Program-made: the position numbers and the translations under genes
Assembly (NCBI GenBank): GCA_030248215.1
Contig: JASANG010003588.1
Location: 45,769-109,768 of the forward strand
Direction: 5' to 3'
Source: Enoplolaimus lenunculus
Lineage: Eukaryota > Nematoda > Enoplea > Enoplida > Thoracostomopsidae
DNA: 64,000 nucleotides
Notes under the pieces: model-generated
What the model was told of the DNA's origin: nothing
What the model saw: the letters and a program-made list of their open reading frames with translations, nothing else
Database searches by the model: none
Shown here: one piece after another, positions 33,708 through 43,100 of the stretch
Position numbering within the stretch: position 1 is the stretch's first letter
Layout of the letters: every line of letters starts with the position of its first letter

Positions 33708-33908
33708 TACGCGATTGAACTTCAACTCGAAATAAATATATACATCTATGACCATTATTTGACTAAATTTCGGCTATCTATGGCGAAAACGGGCTCCTTA
33801 AACAATGATGCATTCTGCGCTGCCCTAAAAGTCTTTGTTGTCATATAAAATTGATACTAAACGTTCAAATATCATACCAGTATTCGAAGGGAGACTTAAG
33901 ATAAACGA

Positions 33909-34122
33909 GCCCATAAAGATCAGAGGCGGAACGTTTTTCTGTGGGATTAGAAAAGAGTAAGCTTAAGCTTAAGACTATTTTTTGCTTTTCTTCGGCATAG
34001 GCTGAGGCTTACGCTTTAGGCTTCAGAATATGCTCATTTTTATGCTTAGGCTTATGCTACGCATAGGCTTAGGCTTAGCAACATGCTTATAATACTGTGC
34101 CGCCCTTGTTCTTACCTTGGCT
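33909..34122 (-). mobile_element. HexA element
   Basis: GCCCATAAAGATCAGAGGCGG to CGCCCTTGTTCTTACCTTGG with TTAGGC hexamers. Confidence 0.8.
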
Positions 34123-34728
34123 GATATAAACGGAATGCAGTCTTCACCAGACAAACGGTGATTTTAAAATATCAAAAAAATTTCCTAACCACGTTTTATT
34201 TAAATTCTAATATTTGAAACGTATCCTGCGTTCTTCCGGTACCGGAATATGCAACATTCTCTTCCTGCTTCATTTCCGGCTGACTCTAAAACTGAATGCT
34301 ATTCGTCCGCTTCAGGCGTAACCCAGGCAAGATTGTAATTCGGGGCCGGAGTTGCCGATTGGCAATTACTTGTATCAGTATGGTTTCAAGTCTATTTGTC
34401 TCAACAGACAGTTCACAAAATCGAGGGGGCTATGCTCCCTCGGCCGCCTTCTGGTTATAAGACCCTGGTGCCTGTCCTTAGCTAATAATTGGAAAACACA
34501 AGTAGTCAGCTAATTTTCTAGACACGCAAATATGCAATTTGATATCTGTTCAAGCGGAGCGTTCTATATTGGCAAAAGCCACCTATACTTTGTATTTACT
34601 TTATCCCTCCCTATACGGTGCGAAACTAAAATACGTTTTGAATACACAAGCTTACTGGTTCATAATAGGTACTTATGCACCCCAGCCTATGCGTAGCTGA
34701 ATATAATTTGCATATCTAAACGGCCGGC
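34123..34728. other. no gene seen
   Basis: CCGGTACCGGAATATGCAAC near 34238 hints at an old hAT-type end; nothing else recognised. Confidence 0.35.
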
Positions 34729-34917
34729 GCCGGATGTAAAGATCAGGGGCGGAACGTTTTTCTGTGGGACTAAAAACAGTAAGCTTAAGCTTTAGACTAA
34801 TTCTTTAGCTTGGCTTAGGCGTAGGAATACGCTCAATTTTACGCTTAGGCTTAGGCTTAGGCTTAGACTTAAGAATATGCTTATAATACTGTTCCACCCT
34901 TGTTCTTTACATTGGCC
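34729..34917 (-). mobile_element. HexA element
   Basis: GATGTAAAGATCAGGGGCGG to CACCCTTGTTCTTTACATTGG; TTAGGC hexamers in the middle. Confidence 0.85.
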
Positions 34918-34973
34918 ATCACGTTTAACACGAACCTGCAAGGTTCAAATTCTACGTTCAAATTACATTTCAT

Positions 34974-35386
34974 CAGGGTGTAACCGGAACTACAAAATAT
35001 CGGAACCGGCAAGTGAAAAAATACCGGAACCGGAACCGTAGCCGGAACCGCAAAACAAAACATACTTGAAACCAAAAAAATTTTTATTTAACGGTGTAAA
35101 CACACCATTTAGAATGTCAAAATCCTGAAACATAAGCAGTAGCCGAAAACGTATAGTAAATTATGAAGTATGGACACAAATTGAAAATTTTTGCAATACA
35201 CGTTTAGACAATTTTAGAAAAATAAGAAAGGATAATATGCCAATTTTTCTTAAATTTTCGAATGAGAAAAAATTTTAATACCCAAAATACCGGAAAATTC
35301 CGCTGAAAAAATACCGGAATTCCTGGAACCGGATATTGAAAGATACCGGATTTCCCTACCGGAACCGGAATTCCGGTTGCACTCTG
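34974..35386 (+). mobile_element. hAT-type MITE rich in ACCGGAACCGG
   Basis: CAGGGTGTAACCGGAAC to GGAATTCCGGTTGCACTCTG. Flanking 8-mers CATTTCAT and CATCTCAG match at 6 of 8 bases. A related end (TTCCGGTTGCACCCTGG) lies at about 11900-11917. Confidence 0.65.
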
Positions 35387-35567
35387 CATCTCAGATAAAA
35401 TAGAAAATATTCAATGCGAGATATATTAAATTCCATTTGTTTATCAATTTTTTCTTTCTTTCCTCTTAAAAATTTACTTTCAACCTCAATGTCTCAACGT
35501 TTTCATTTCATTATTTCAACCTTCCTCGACCAGTCTTTCTACATGTTGAAAAAAACGTATATAGAAC

Positions 35568-35772
35568 GGCCAATCTATTAAAGAACTGGGGCGGAATAGT
35601 ATTATAAGCATATCCCTAAGCCTAAACGTAAGCCTTAATAGCCTTTGTTTCAGCGTAAGAATGAGTTTATTCCTTTAAGCCTAATCCTAAGCATATGCGT
35701 AAGCCAACAAAAAAAATAGTCTAAAGCTTAAGCTTACTCTTTTACGTTACGCCCCTGATGTTTACATGGGCC
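35568..35772 (+). mobile_element. HexA element with perfect 8-bp duplication
   Basis: GGCCAATCTATTAAAGAACT to CCCCTGATGTTTACATGGGCC, flanked by TATAGAAC on both sides. Confidence 0.9.
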
Positions 35773-35904
35773 TATAGAACATACGCGTATGCTTACGTAG
35801 CTAAACCGTAGCCAACAAACGTGTTCGATGAAACAATTTGATTAAATTTTATTGATGCTTGAGGTAAAAACAAACACCTACTTTGTTGCGTGTAAAATGT
35901 TTGG

Positions 35905-36134
35905 GGGAAATGTAAAGAACAGGGGCGAAACAGTAGTATAAGCACTTTTCTAAGCACAAGCCTAAGCCTATTAAGCCTAAGCGTGAAAATGAGCATATTC
36001 CTAAGCCTAAACCTAAGCATAAGAATAAGCTAATATGAAAGGCTAAACCTAACCAAAAAATTAATGCAAAGCTTTAGTTCTAGTCTATTCTAGTCTCATA
36101 GAAAAAAATCCCAAACATGATCGTTACAAGGACC
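35905..36134 (+). mobile_element. HexA element, right end degraded
   Basis: GAAATGTAAAGAACAGGGGC at left; AACATGATCGTTACAAGGACC at right; two hexamer blocks. Confidence 0.7.
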
Positions 36135-36153
36135 AATGTTTGTATCGAGATGT

Positions 36154-36262
36154 TGGCCCATGTACAGATCAGAGGCGGAACGTTTTTCTGTGGGACTAGA
36201 ATAGAATAAGCTTCAACTTTAAACTTATTTTTTTGCTTGGCTTAGGCATAGGCTTGGGCTTA
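36154..36262 (-). mobile_element. HexA half element
   Basis: GGCCCATGTACAGATCAGAGG, the TTTTTCTGTGGGACTAGAATAG segment and one hexamer block, then unrelated sequence. Confidence 0.65.
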
Positions 36263-36399
36263 CGACACCGAAAACAGGCTATAGAGAGTACCCCGAACAA
36301 ATATCTCGTTTTGCTCAAACCGTCAGCAGTCATAAAAATGTTACAACGCAAGCGAAATATTTTTAGACTCAAGATAGTAAAATGGAAAAAAATTCATTT

Positions 36400-37262
36400 T
36401 ACTTTCAGTGAGCAAGAACTCGCAGCTGCAACTTGCCCGAGTTTCGTGCAGCTGCAAGTATTGGTAAAAAAACATCATTTTCAATCTGAATATTGACGTA
36501 AATTTGTATGAATAATTTGCAGACGACTGCAATAAATATCAAGCGTAAGCTATGAATGATCAGTTCAGCAAACGATGTTCAATTAATTCCACTTGCATGG
36601 CTATTCATGCCTATGACTATAATTCGTGGCAAACAAATTCATAAAGAATAAATTGCAGCTGCAAGTTGTTCGAATGGATTTTGAGAAAAAACGTACAGCT
36701 GCAAGTTTCAACTGCAACAAACATTTACGCGTAAACAAAGCTCTACTTGAAATTTTTTAACTTGAAAACTCTGTCAGACCCATACAAGTCCTATTTAATG
36801 CTTAAAGTTGAAAAACAAGCCCCGGCACCATCGCCGTAGATTGCGAAATATCTATCAAGTTTGATATTTGAATTAACTCAAGCTCTTGAATGAATTCAGA
36901 AAGTCTGAATTGATTCAGACGCAGTGAACAACATGTCTTTCGACTGGCCAATCAAACGCAGGTGAAGAAATTCAAGCGACTTGCAACGGCGTTTACATTC
37001 TCGAATTAAAGTTAGCACTAATACCCGTGAACGATTTGCAACTGCAAGAACTTCAAAGCTGTTTTGTGAAACAAGTGGCACGTGTAGAAGCGGATCCTGA
37101 AATTTGTGACGAGAGGCGTGTTGGCAAACGTTATGAAACGCAAAAATTGTAAGGTAAGTAGAGACCTTATCAGTTTATCTCCAAAAATTTCAAAGGGCAA
37201 AAATTGTAAGGCGGGAACCTTGAAAGTTTTTCCAGCAAGTACTTGCACGTGTGAATAGGGTT
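36400..37262. repeat. patchwork of CACGTG-end element pieces
   Basis: GCAGCTGCAACTTGC and GCTGCAAGTTGTTCGAA recur, with right-end-like CTTGCACGTGTGAATAGGG at 37241-37259. A CAGTGGCGGATCC-type fragment (AAGCGGATCCTGAAATTTG) sits at 37088-37235. Copy boundaries are not resolvable by eye. Confidence 0.5.
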
Positions 37263-37699
37263 TAATAACAAACTTTATGTTTAAGCGTTTGGAAAAATAC
37301 TTTCACAGGTTTTAAAATTAAAATTTCACAAAATGCCTAAAATGCGTTGTTTGTTTTAATTTAAAATCTCCATGTAGTATTTTGAAATTCTATCGAAATT
37401 GATCTTGGGTCTGTATAAATTGTCATATCTGGGTAAGACCTACCACCAGCATGTGATTGGTCTTGTAGGTGTGTTTTGAACCTGTGCGTGGCAAAATTTT
37501 AAAATTGAGCACAGTTTTTGAATTTGATTCGTCCAACTTCTGTACCACTTTTGAAATCTGCAGCTGCATAAGTTAGCTTGAACACAATCCTGCCGTAGTT
37601 GCTATACGCATTTGAGAATACGTGAGTGGGTTTTAAACCGGATAACTGCCAAGAAATTTCCAAATATAGCGACCTATTTCAAACTATCATAGCTAGGCC

Positions 37700-38159
37700 G
37701 GCCAATGCAAAGAACAGGGGCGGAACAGTATTATAAGCATATTACTAAGCCTAAAGCCTAAACCTAAGCGTAAAGAATGAACATATTCCTTAGCATAAGT
37801 CTAAGCCTAAGCCTAAGCCAAGCAAAAACATTAGTTTAAAGCTTAACCCTTTCTCACATGAATATTTTCCCTGAGACCTACTTTTATGCTAGGATTCGAA
37901 CTCCAGTGATTGGAGTGGGAGGCGTACACCATCACCACTCAGCTGTAGGAGCTGGACGCTCGAACCCGAGGGGGCTCTCACGTCTTGTGGTAATTTAGTA
38001 CTATGTATACGTGTTGCAATTGTTCAACACGATGCGAAATATAATATTTAACGTATATACACTGCGCTGAGTTGCCTATAAACTCGATGTGAGAAGGGTT
38101 AAGCTTTACTCTATTGCAGTCCCACAGAAAAACGTTCCTCTTCTAATATTTACATGGGC
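37700..38159 (+). mobile_element. HexA element split by a PB-tR copy
   Basis: GGCCAATGCAAAGAACAGGG to ATTTACATGGGCT. The insert at 37847-38098 interrupts AAAGC-TTAA-GCTTTACTC. Confidence 0.85.
37847..38098 (-). mobile_element. PB-tR element nested in HexA
   Basis: CCCTTTCTCACATG at left and ATGTGAGAAGGG at right, with TTAA on both sides where uninterrupted HexA copies have one TTAA. The tRNA-like core runs on the minus strand (GGATTCGAACTC = box B; CCACTCAGCTGTA = box A). Confidence 0.92.
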
Positions 38160-38510
38160 TTAATCCAAACTATTTTAGCCGGAACACGAAAAGTATAAGC
38201 TATACATTGAAAAGCTTAGACAAAGAAATGATAAAGCGACGTGAATTGTTTATCACACAGTATAGTAGATAAAGCCTTGTTCACAGGTGCACTGCGCGTG
38301 GCGAGATTACAAGTTTTCTTGCCGGAACTGAATATTAACCAATTTCCGTGCAGAAATTGAACGAAACCGGAATTATTAATTTTGTGATGAAATTTTTGTC
38401 GGCGGTTTTAATTGTGTTAACAACTGATAAATATGGGTAAGAACGCTTAGGCACTTGTAAAACCTAAAAAGTGGGTTTTTAACCCATGAGAAAGAATCAA
38501 ATACACCTTC

Positions 38511-38720
38511 CACTGTAAATTCCAATGAGTTGTTCTGTTTCTGAGTTAATAACAGTAAATATTAACTCACTCTGAGCAGATTTTAATCACGAGTGAGTTG
38601 ATTAATTAATCCAGAAAGAGTTCACATTCAATTCAGAATTCTGACTTCTCAAAGACCTAATTTAGAGCTCAGACTTCTGAGTGCATTCAACTCATTTTGA
38701 GTTAAAATCAATTCGTACAC
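38511..38720. mobile_element. FB2 copy, right tip degraded
   Basis: CACTGTAAATTCCAATGAGT at left, TTTTGAGTTAAAATCAATTC at right without the ACAGTG tip. Confidence 0.65.
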
Positions 38721-39080
38721 TACGCCCTTGCACAATGCAAACAGTCTCCTAGTGGTTGCAGTTTAAATTAATTTAAAATTTATTTGAACAAACTTCTTGC
38801 AAATTGTACTTCAAATATTTTAAAACATACAAATCTGTACTTTGTAAGTTCAAATCCCACCGCACCCGCAGCAAATATTTTCGTGAAGGGCTTAATATGG
38901 TACTGCTTTAACTTAGAATTAATACAATCACGAAATTGTGGATACAATAGTTTACTAAACCAAAAATTGCCTTAAATGTGAATCAAAAACTGTTTTATTC
39001 AACGCGGACCATTTCTAGGGAATGGTAACTATTCAAGGACCTACAAAACGAATGGATGTCATCCATTCCCTGCGGACATC

Positions 39081-39335
39081 TTAGGGTTGCGCTATACTCT
39101 CGCTGCGAGCCGCCGGACTCTGCCGCACGCCACCGCAACGCCATCCGGACGCGCCGAGGCGTCCGGTGTCGTCCACCGACGCGTGGTACTGGAACAGTTT
39201 GCCGCACGCCGCTGGACGACACCGGACGTCTCGGCGCTGTAAACGTTTTTATTAAAAATTAGCGTACGCTGCCGTCCGTTGGCACGCGGCGACGAGGGCC
39301 AGCATCCGTCCCAGTGAAGTATAGCGTAACCCTAA
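39081..39335. mobile_element. GTTGCGC element, GC-rich
   Basis: TTAGGGTTGCGCTATACTCT to AAGTATAGCGTAACCCTAA, flanked by ACATC. Interior is strongly GC-rich with inverted GGCGTCCGGTGTCGTCC / GGACGACACCGGACGTC arms, giving open frames on both strands that are not genes. Confidence 0.8.
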
Positions 39336-39526
39336 ACATCCCGTCATCCAGTATTATAAAGCATTCGCTTTAACACATTTCACAACGCTAGTCACAATAT
39401 AACAGTCTAACTAAAAAATCAAGTTTTAGGAAAATTTCTAAGACATTAAAGAAAATTAGGAAATGACGTATAAAGCACAAAGAAATCTATTCTAGGCGAT
39501 AAATCTAAAATCATTTAATTACAGCG

Positions 39527-39720
39527 GCACGTGTAAAGATCAGGAGCGGAACGTTTTTGCGCAGGTCTGCAATAGAGTAAAGCTTGAGCTTTTTAAACAA
39601 CTTTTTGCTCAGGTTTAGGCTTATATATAAACGCATTTGTATGCTTAGATTTAGGCTTAGTCTTAGGATTAGAAATAAATATGGTTAATACTACTGTTAC
39701 GGTCCTGTTCCATACATTGG
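39527..39720 (-). mobile_element. HexA element, likely in hes 3' untranslated region
   Basis: GTGTAAAGATCAGGAGCGG to GGTCCTGTTCCATACATTGG; lies 40 bases beyond the hes stop codon. Confidence 0.8.
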
Positions 39721-39759
39721 TGATTAGTTCAACGAGTTCTGCAAAACGTTTCGCTAACT

Positions 39760-40150
39760 TCACCATGGACGCCACAAATATTGCCCGTTAATAGCAGATG
39801 CTTGTCCTCGGCAGATAAGCTGCCTGAGGTCTGCATCCGAACAACTGTTGATAGTTAGAAACTCCGGAACTACCGGAAGATACCCGGAAGTATTTATAGA
39901 TGAATTGTTTATATCCGGTGGGATATTGATCCGTTGTTGGCAGTGAGTCATAGCTAAGGCTTCTGACGTTGAAGACACTTGACTCAGTAGTTCTAGCGGT
40001 GATAAGTTGGGTTGTTTGGCAATTGCTTGTTCAACGGTACGTAGACAAACCGGTTGATCATAAGGTTGTTCAGTAAATGTCACCGGCGCCGGAGGATTGG
40101 TTGAGCGGTAAGTTTTCTGCAGGTCTTGTGGATCGAGTTGACTCGAATGC
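39760..40150 (-). CDS. hes: hes terminal coding exon 6 (WRPW)
   Basis: Three hundred ninety-one bases, entered in phase 2 after acceptor TTGTTACAG. It ends GQYLWRPW then TGA at 39762-39760. WRPW is the Groucho co-repressor docking motif that defines the Hes/hairy class. A HexA copy begins 40 bases past the stop, probably within the 3' untranslated region. Confidence 0.95.
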
Positions 40151-43100
40151 CTGTAACAATTTAACCATTCGATTATTGCGTATGTGCTGGTCTAACAAAG
40201 AGCCAATTGTGTAGATATATAAAAACTAACCATCACAGGAGAAAACAGGGATTTGTGGTTTAAAATTTTAAAGCGGCCTAAACTAGGCGCTGCTGTGTTT
40301 TCGTGCGCGTCGTTTTAATAATTTTGGCAACAGTGCCACAAAATCGTTTCACACAACTATCAGAAGAGATTATTGACGTTCTATCAAAAATGCTTAGCAA
40401 AAATTTAAACATCAGAAGGTCTTAAAAATACAGGCCAATGCATAGAACACGGCCGGAACAGTAGTATACGCATATTTCTAAGCCTAAGCTTAAACCTAAG
40501 CCTAAGCGTATGGATGAGCCTTTTCCTAAGCTAAAACCTAAGCCTAAGCGTATGGATGAGCCTTTTCCTAAGCCTAAACCTAAGCCTAAGCGTATGGATG
40601 AGCCTTTTTCTAAGCCTAAACCTAAGCCTAAGCGTATGGATGAGCCTTTTCCTAAGCCTAAACCTAAGCCTAAGCGTATGGATGAGCCTTTTCCTAAGCC
40701 TAAACCTAAGCCTAAGCGTATGGATGAGCCTTTTTCTAAAGCCTAAGCCTAAACAAAAAATAGTCTAAAGCTTAAACTGACTGTATTATAGCCTCCCCGG
40801 AAAACGATCCGGCCCTGTTCTATACATGGGCCAAAATACGTATCAAATAACTTGTACTATTCTTGGCCAGCCACTCTAGCCGGGGTTCTTGTTACTTTTA
40901 GGGCCGTCCCAGTTTCTGGTAAGTCCGTAAAAGATAGGAACCGATTCGGGACTACATTGTTTGCTTAGGCTTAGGCTTAAAAATACACTTTTGCAACGCT
41001 TAGGCCTAGGCTTTAGGAATACGCCTACTGTTACTGGCACGGTCCTAAAAGCAACATTGACCCTAACCGGTGACGGATTCAGAAGTTTCCGTAAGTTGGG
41101 CCGCGTAAAATGGAATATTGAACAAAAAACTCGCAAGCGAAACAAGCGACAACCCGAACGCCAATTTAGTGCTAACTCATAGTGCAAAATCAAGGGCCTA
41201 GAGCTGGGTGAACCCATGTTGAATCCGGCAGTAACCCTAACCGAATTACTACCTCTGAACATCATCCTGGGGTGACGACAAACGTTGCGTTGAACTCAAA
41301 TTGAGTCCAACTGAAGAAGTTGAAGATACTTCATCAGAAGTCGCTGAACTATTGCTCGGTGACTGTGAGCACGCAAAACTCGGACTCACAGGCACCGTAG
41401 CTCCAGGTTGAACAGGAGTATTCGAATGAACAGATTTCAAATAAGCAGAAACCGCCGCTGTTTCTGGTGATAACATCGACGATAACACCTGTCGGTGGAG
41501 TTGGGAAGCTAAAATTGACCAAATTTAACAACAGGAGATTTTCAAAACAAGCCAATTAGTTTAATTGCCGAAATATTGTGATATATCAGTTTGAATTTAT
41601 GGAACTTCCACAATATCATACGAATACAAAATAACATTTAAATAGGTAGTACTGCTATGTCGACACTGACACTTTTTTAGCTTCAATGTTTATCTAACTA
41701 TCCTCTCAAAAGTTACCTGGTGTACGCATAATATTGTGGACGTTGCATTAAATTCTGTAAACATTCGATTTGTCTAACTGGAAGATAATTGTGCTTAAAT
41801 CAAATTTTAAGTTAATAAGTAGAAAATAGGCCATATTTTAGCGGCGTAAAATAATTTAAATTTTTTGAAAAACTTCATACTGTATTGACCCGAATAAGAA
41901 AGGGAGGGTAATAAGAGGGGGATCACCATTTTGAGTGCGAATCAATTGTAGTCCGTATCCCTAATAAGAGTCCGTAAGCGGATAGAGTCTCTAAACCCTA
42001 ATTAGAGTCCATAAATGTAAAATAACCCTAATTATAGCACATAATTGACTCCTGAACCAAATAACTTGAGTTCGAAACTTTAAAGCGTACTTAAATTTTG
42101 AACGTACATTCCTAAGTATAACCTTGTATTATCGCTCAAGCTACTGACACAAGACAAATAAACGTTTAATTCAACGGATAATTGCGTGCCGGATATATAT
42201 CAGTAACAAAGGGCGGCGGAGCGTGGGTTAAAAATAAATAACAGTCTGTAATCGAATAACAAGGGGGGTACCCTCTAGAGAGGCCAAATAAATACCAGCC
42301 CCCCTCTTATTCGGGTTACTACAGTACTTAAGGAACAAATTCAAATCTACAGTTTTTTGATCGTCCCTTTGTCATCGACTTACTCGACGGGTCAGTTTCA
42401 ATCGTGAGTCGACCGTTGTTCTTACACACCGACTCGCCGGCTTGGATGGGGAGCTTACGAATGAGGCTCATGCATTCGTTGAACCCGGCCAGATATTGAG
42501 TAAATGCTTGCGTATCGTCCGGTTTGACTGAAATTTTTTTGGCAATTGAAGAAAACGGTGTGAAAATATATTAAAATTACATTATTAGTTTTAAACAAAT
42601 GACATTAAACAGTTTAGTTAGATTTTCCTTATCAGCAGATCCTCATTCCTGTTCGTGTTCCTGTTCCTGCAATCAAAGATGCAGGAACCGGATTCTTTTA
42701 CGGTTTTGTGGCAAATTATTCATAATCATTTCAGTATTGGAAACTTTGACTTTGAAAAATCGTCATTTCAAAATGAGTGTTTTTGCAATTAGTTCAATCT
42801 TATTGATAAACTATGTCTGATTTGTTTTCGTAAAACATGATGCTAAAATAGCTGTAAATATGTCTAAGCCCTTTTTGGCAAGTTTTCGAAAGAGTCCAAC
42901 TGTAATTCGGTGACGAAAATTATTTAATATGTCTAAGCCCTTTTTGGCAAGTTTTCGAAAGAGTCCAACTGTAATTCGGTGACGAAAATTATTTCGATAT
43001 CCGATTCCTGTTCCTGTTCCTGTAATGAAATCAAAGTCCTGTTGCCGTTCAGGCAAAACTTAGTTCCTGTTAACCCTGATATATATATATATATATATAA

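Noticed and set aside
38995-39262. GC-rich open frames on both strands
   Set aside because: They lie within the GTTGCGC element with inverted arms; no gene needed to explain them.
40510-40768. Open frames of 70-78 codons with Lys-Pro repeats in hes intron 5
   Set aside because: They are read-through of the 42-bp HexA array, whose period is a multiple of three; no start context or splice support.
41349-41555. Alternative frame over hes exon 5
   Set aside because: Using the AG nearer the exon would keep this frame from exon 4, but it reaches a stop and lacks the phase needed for the WRPW exon.
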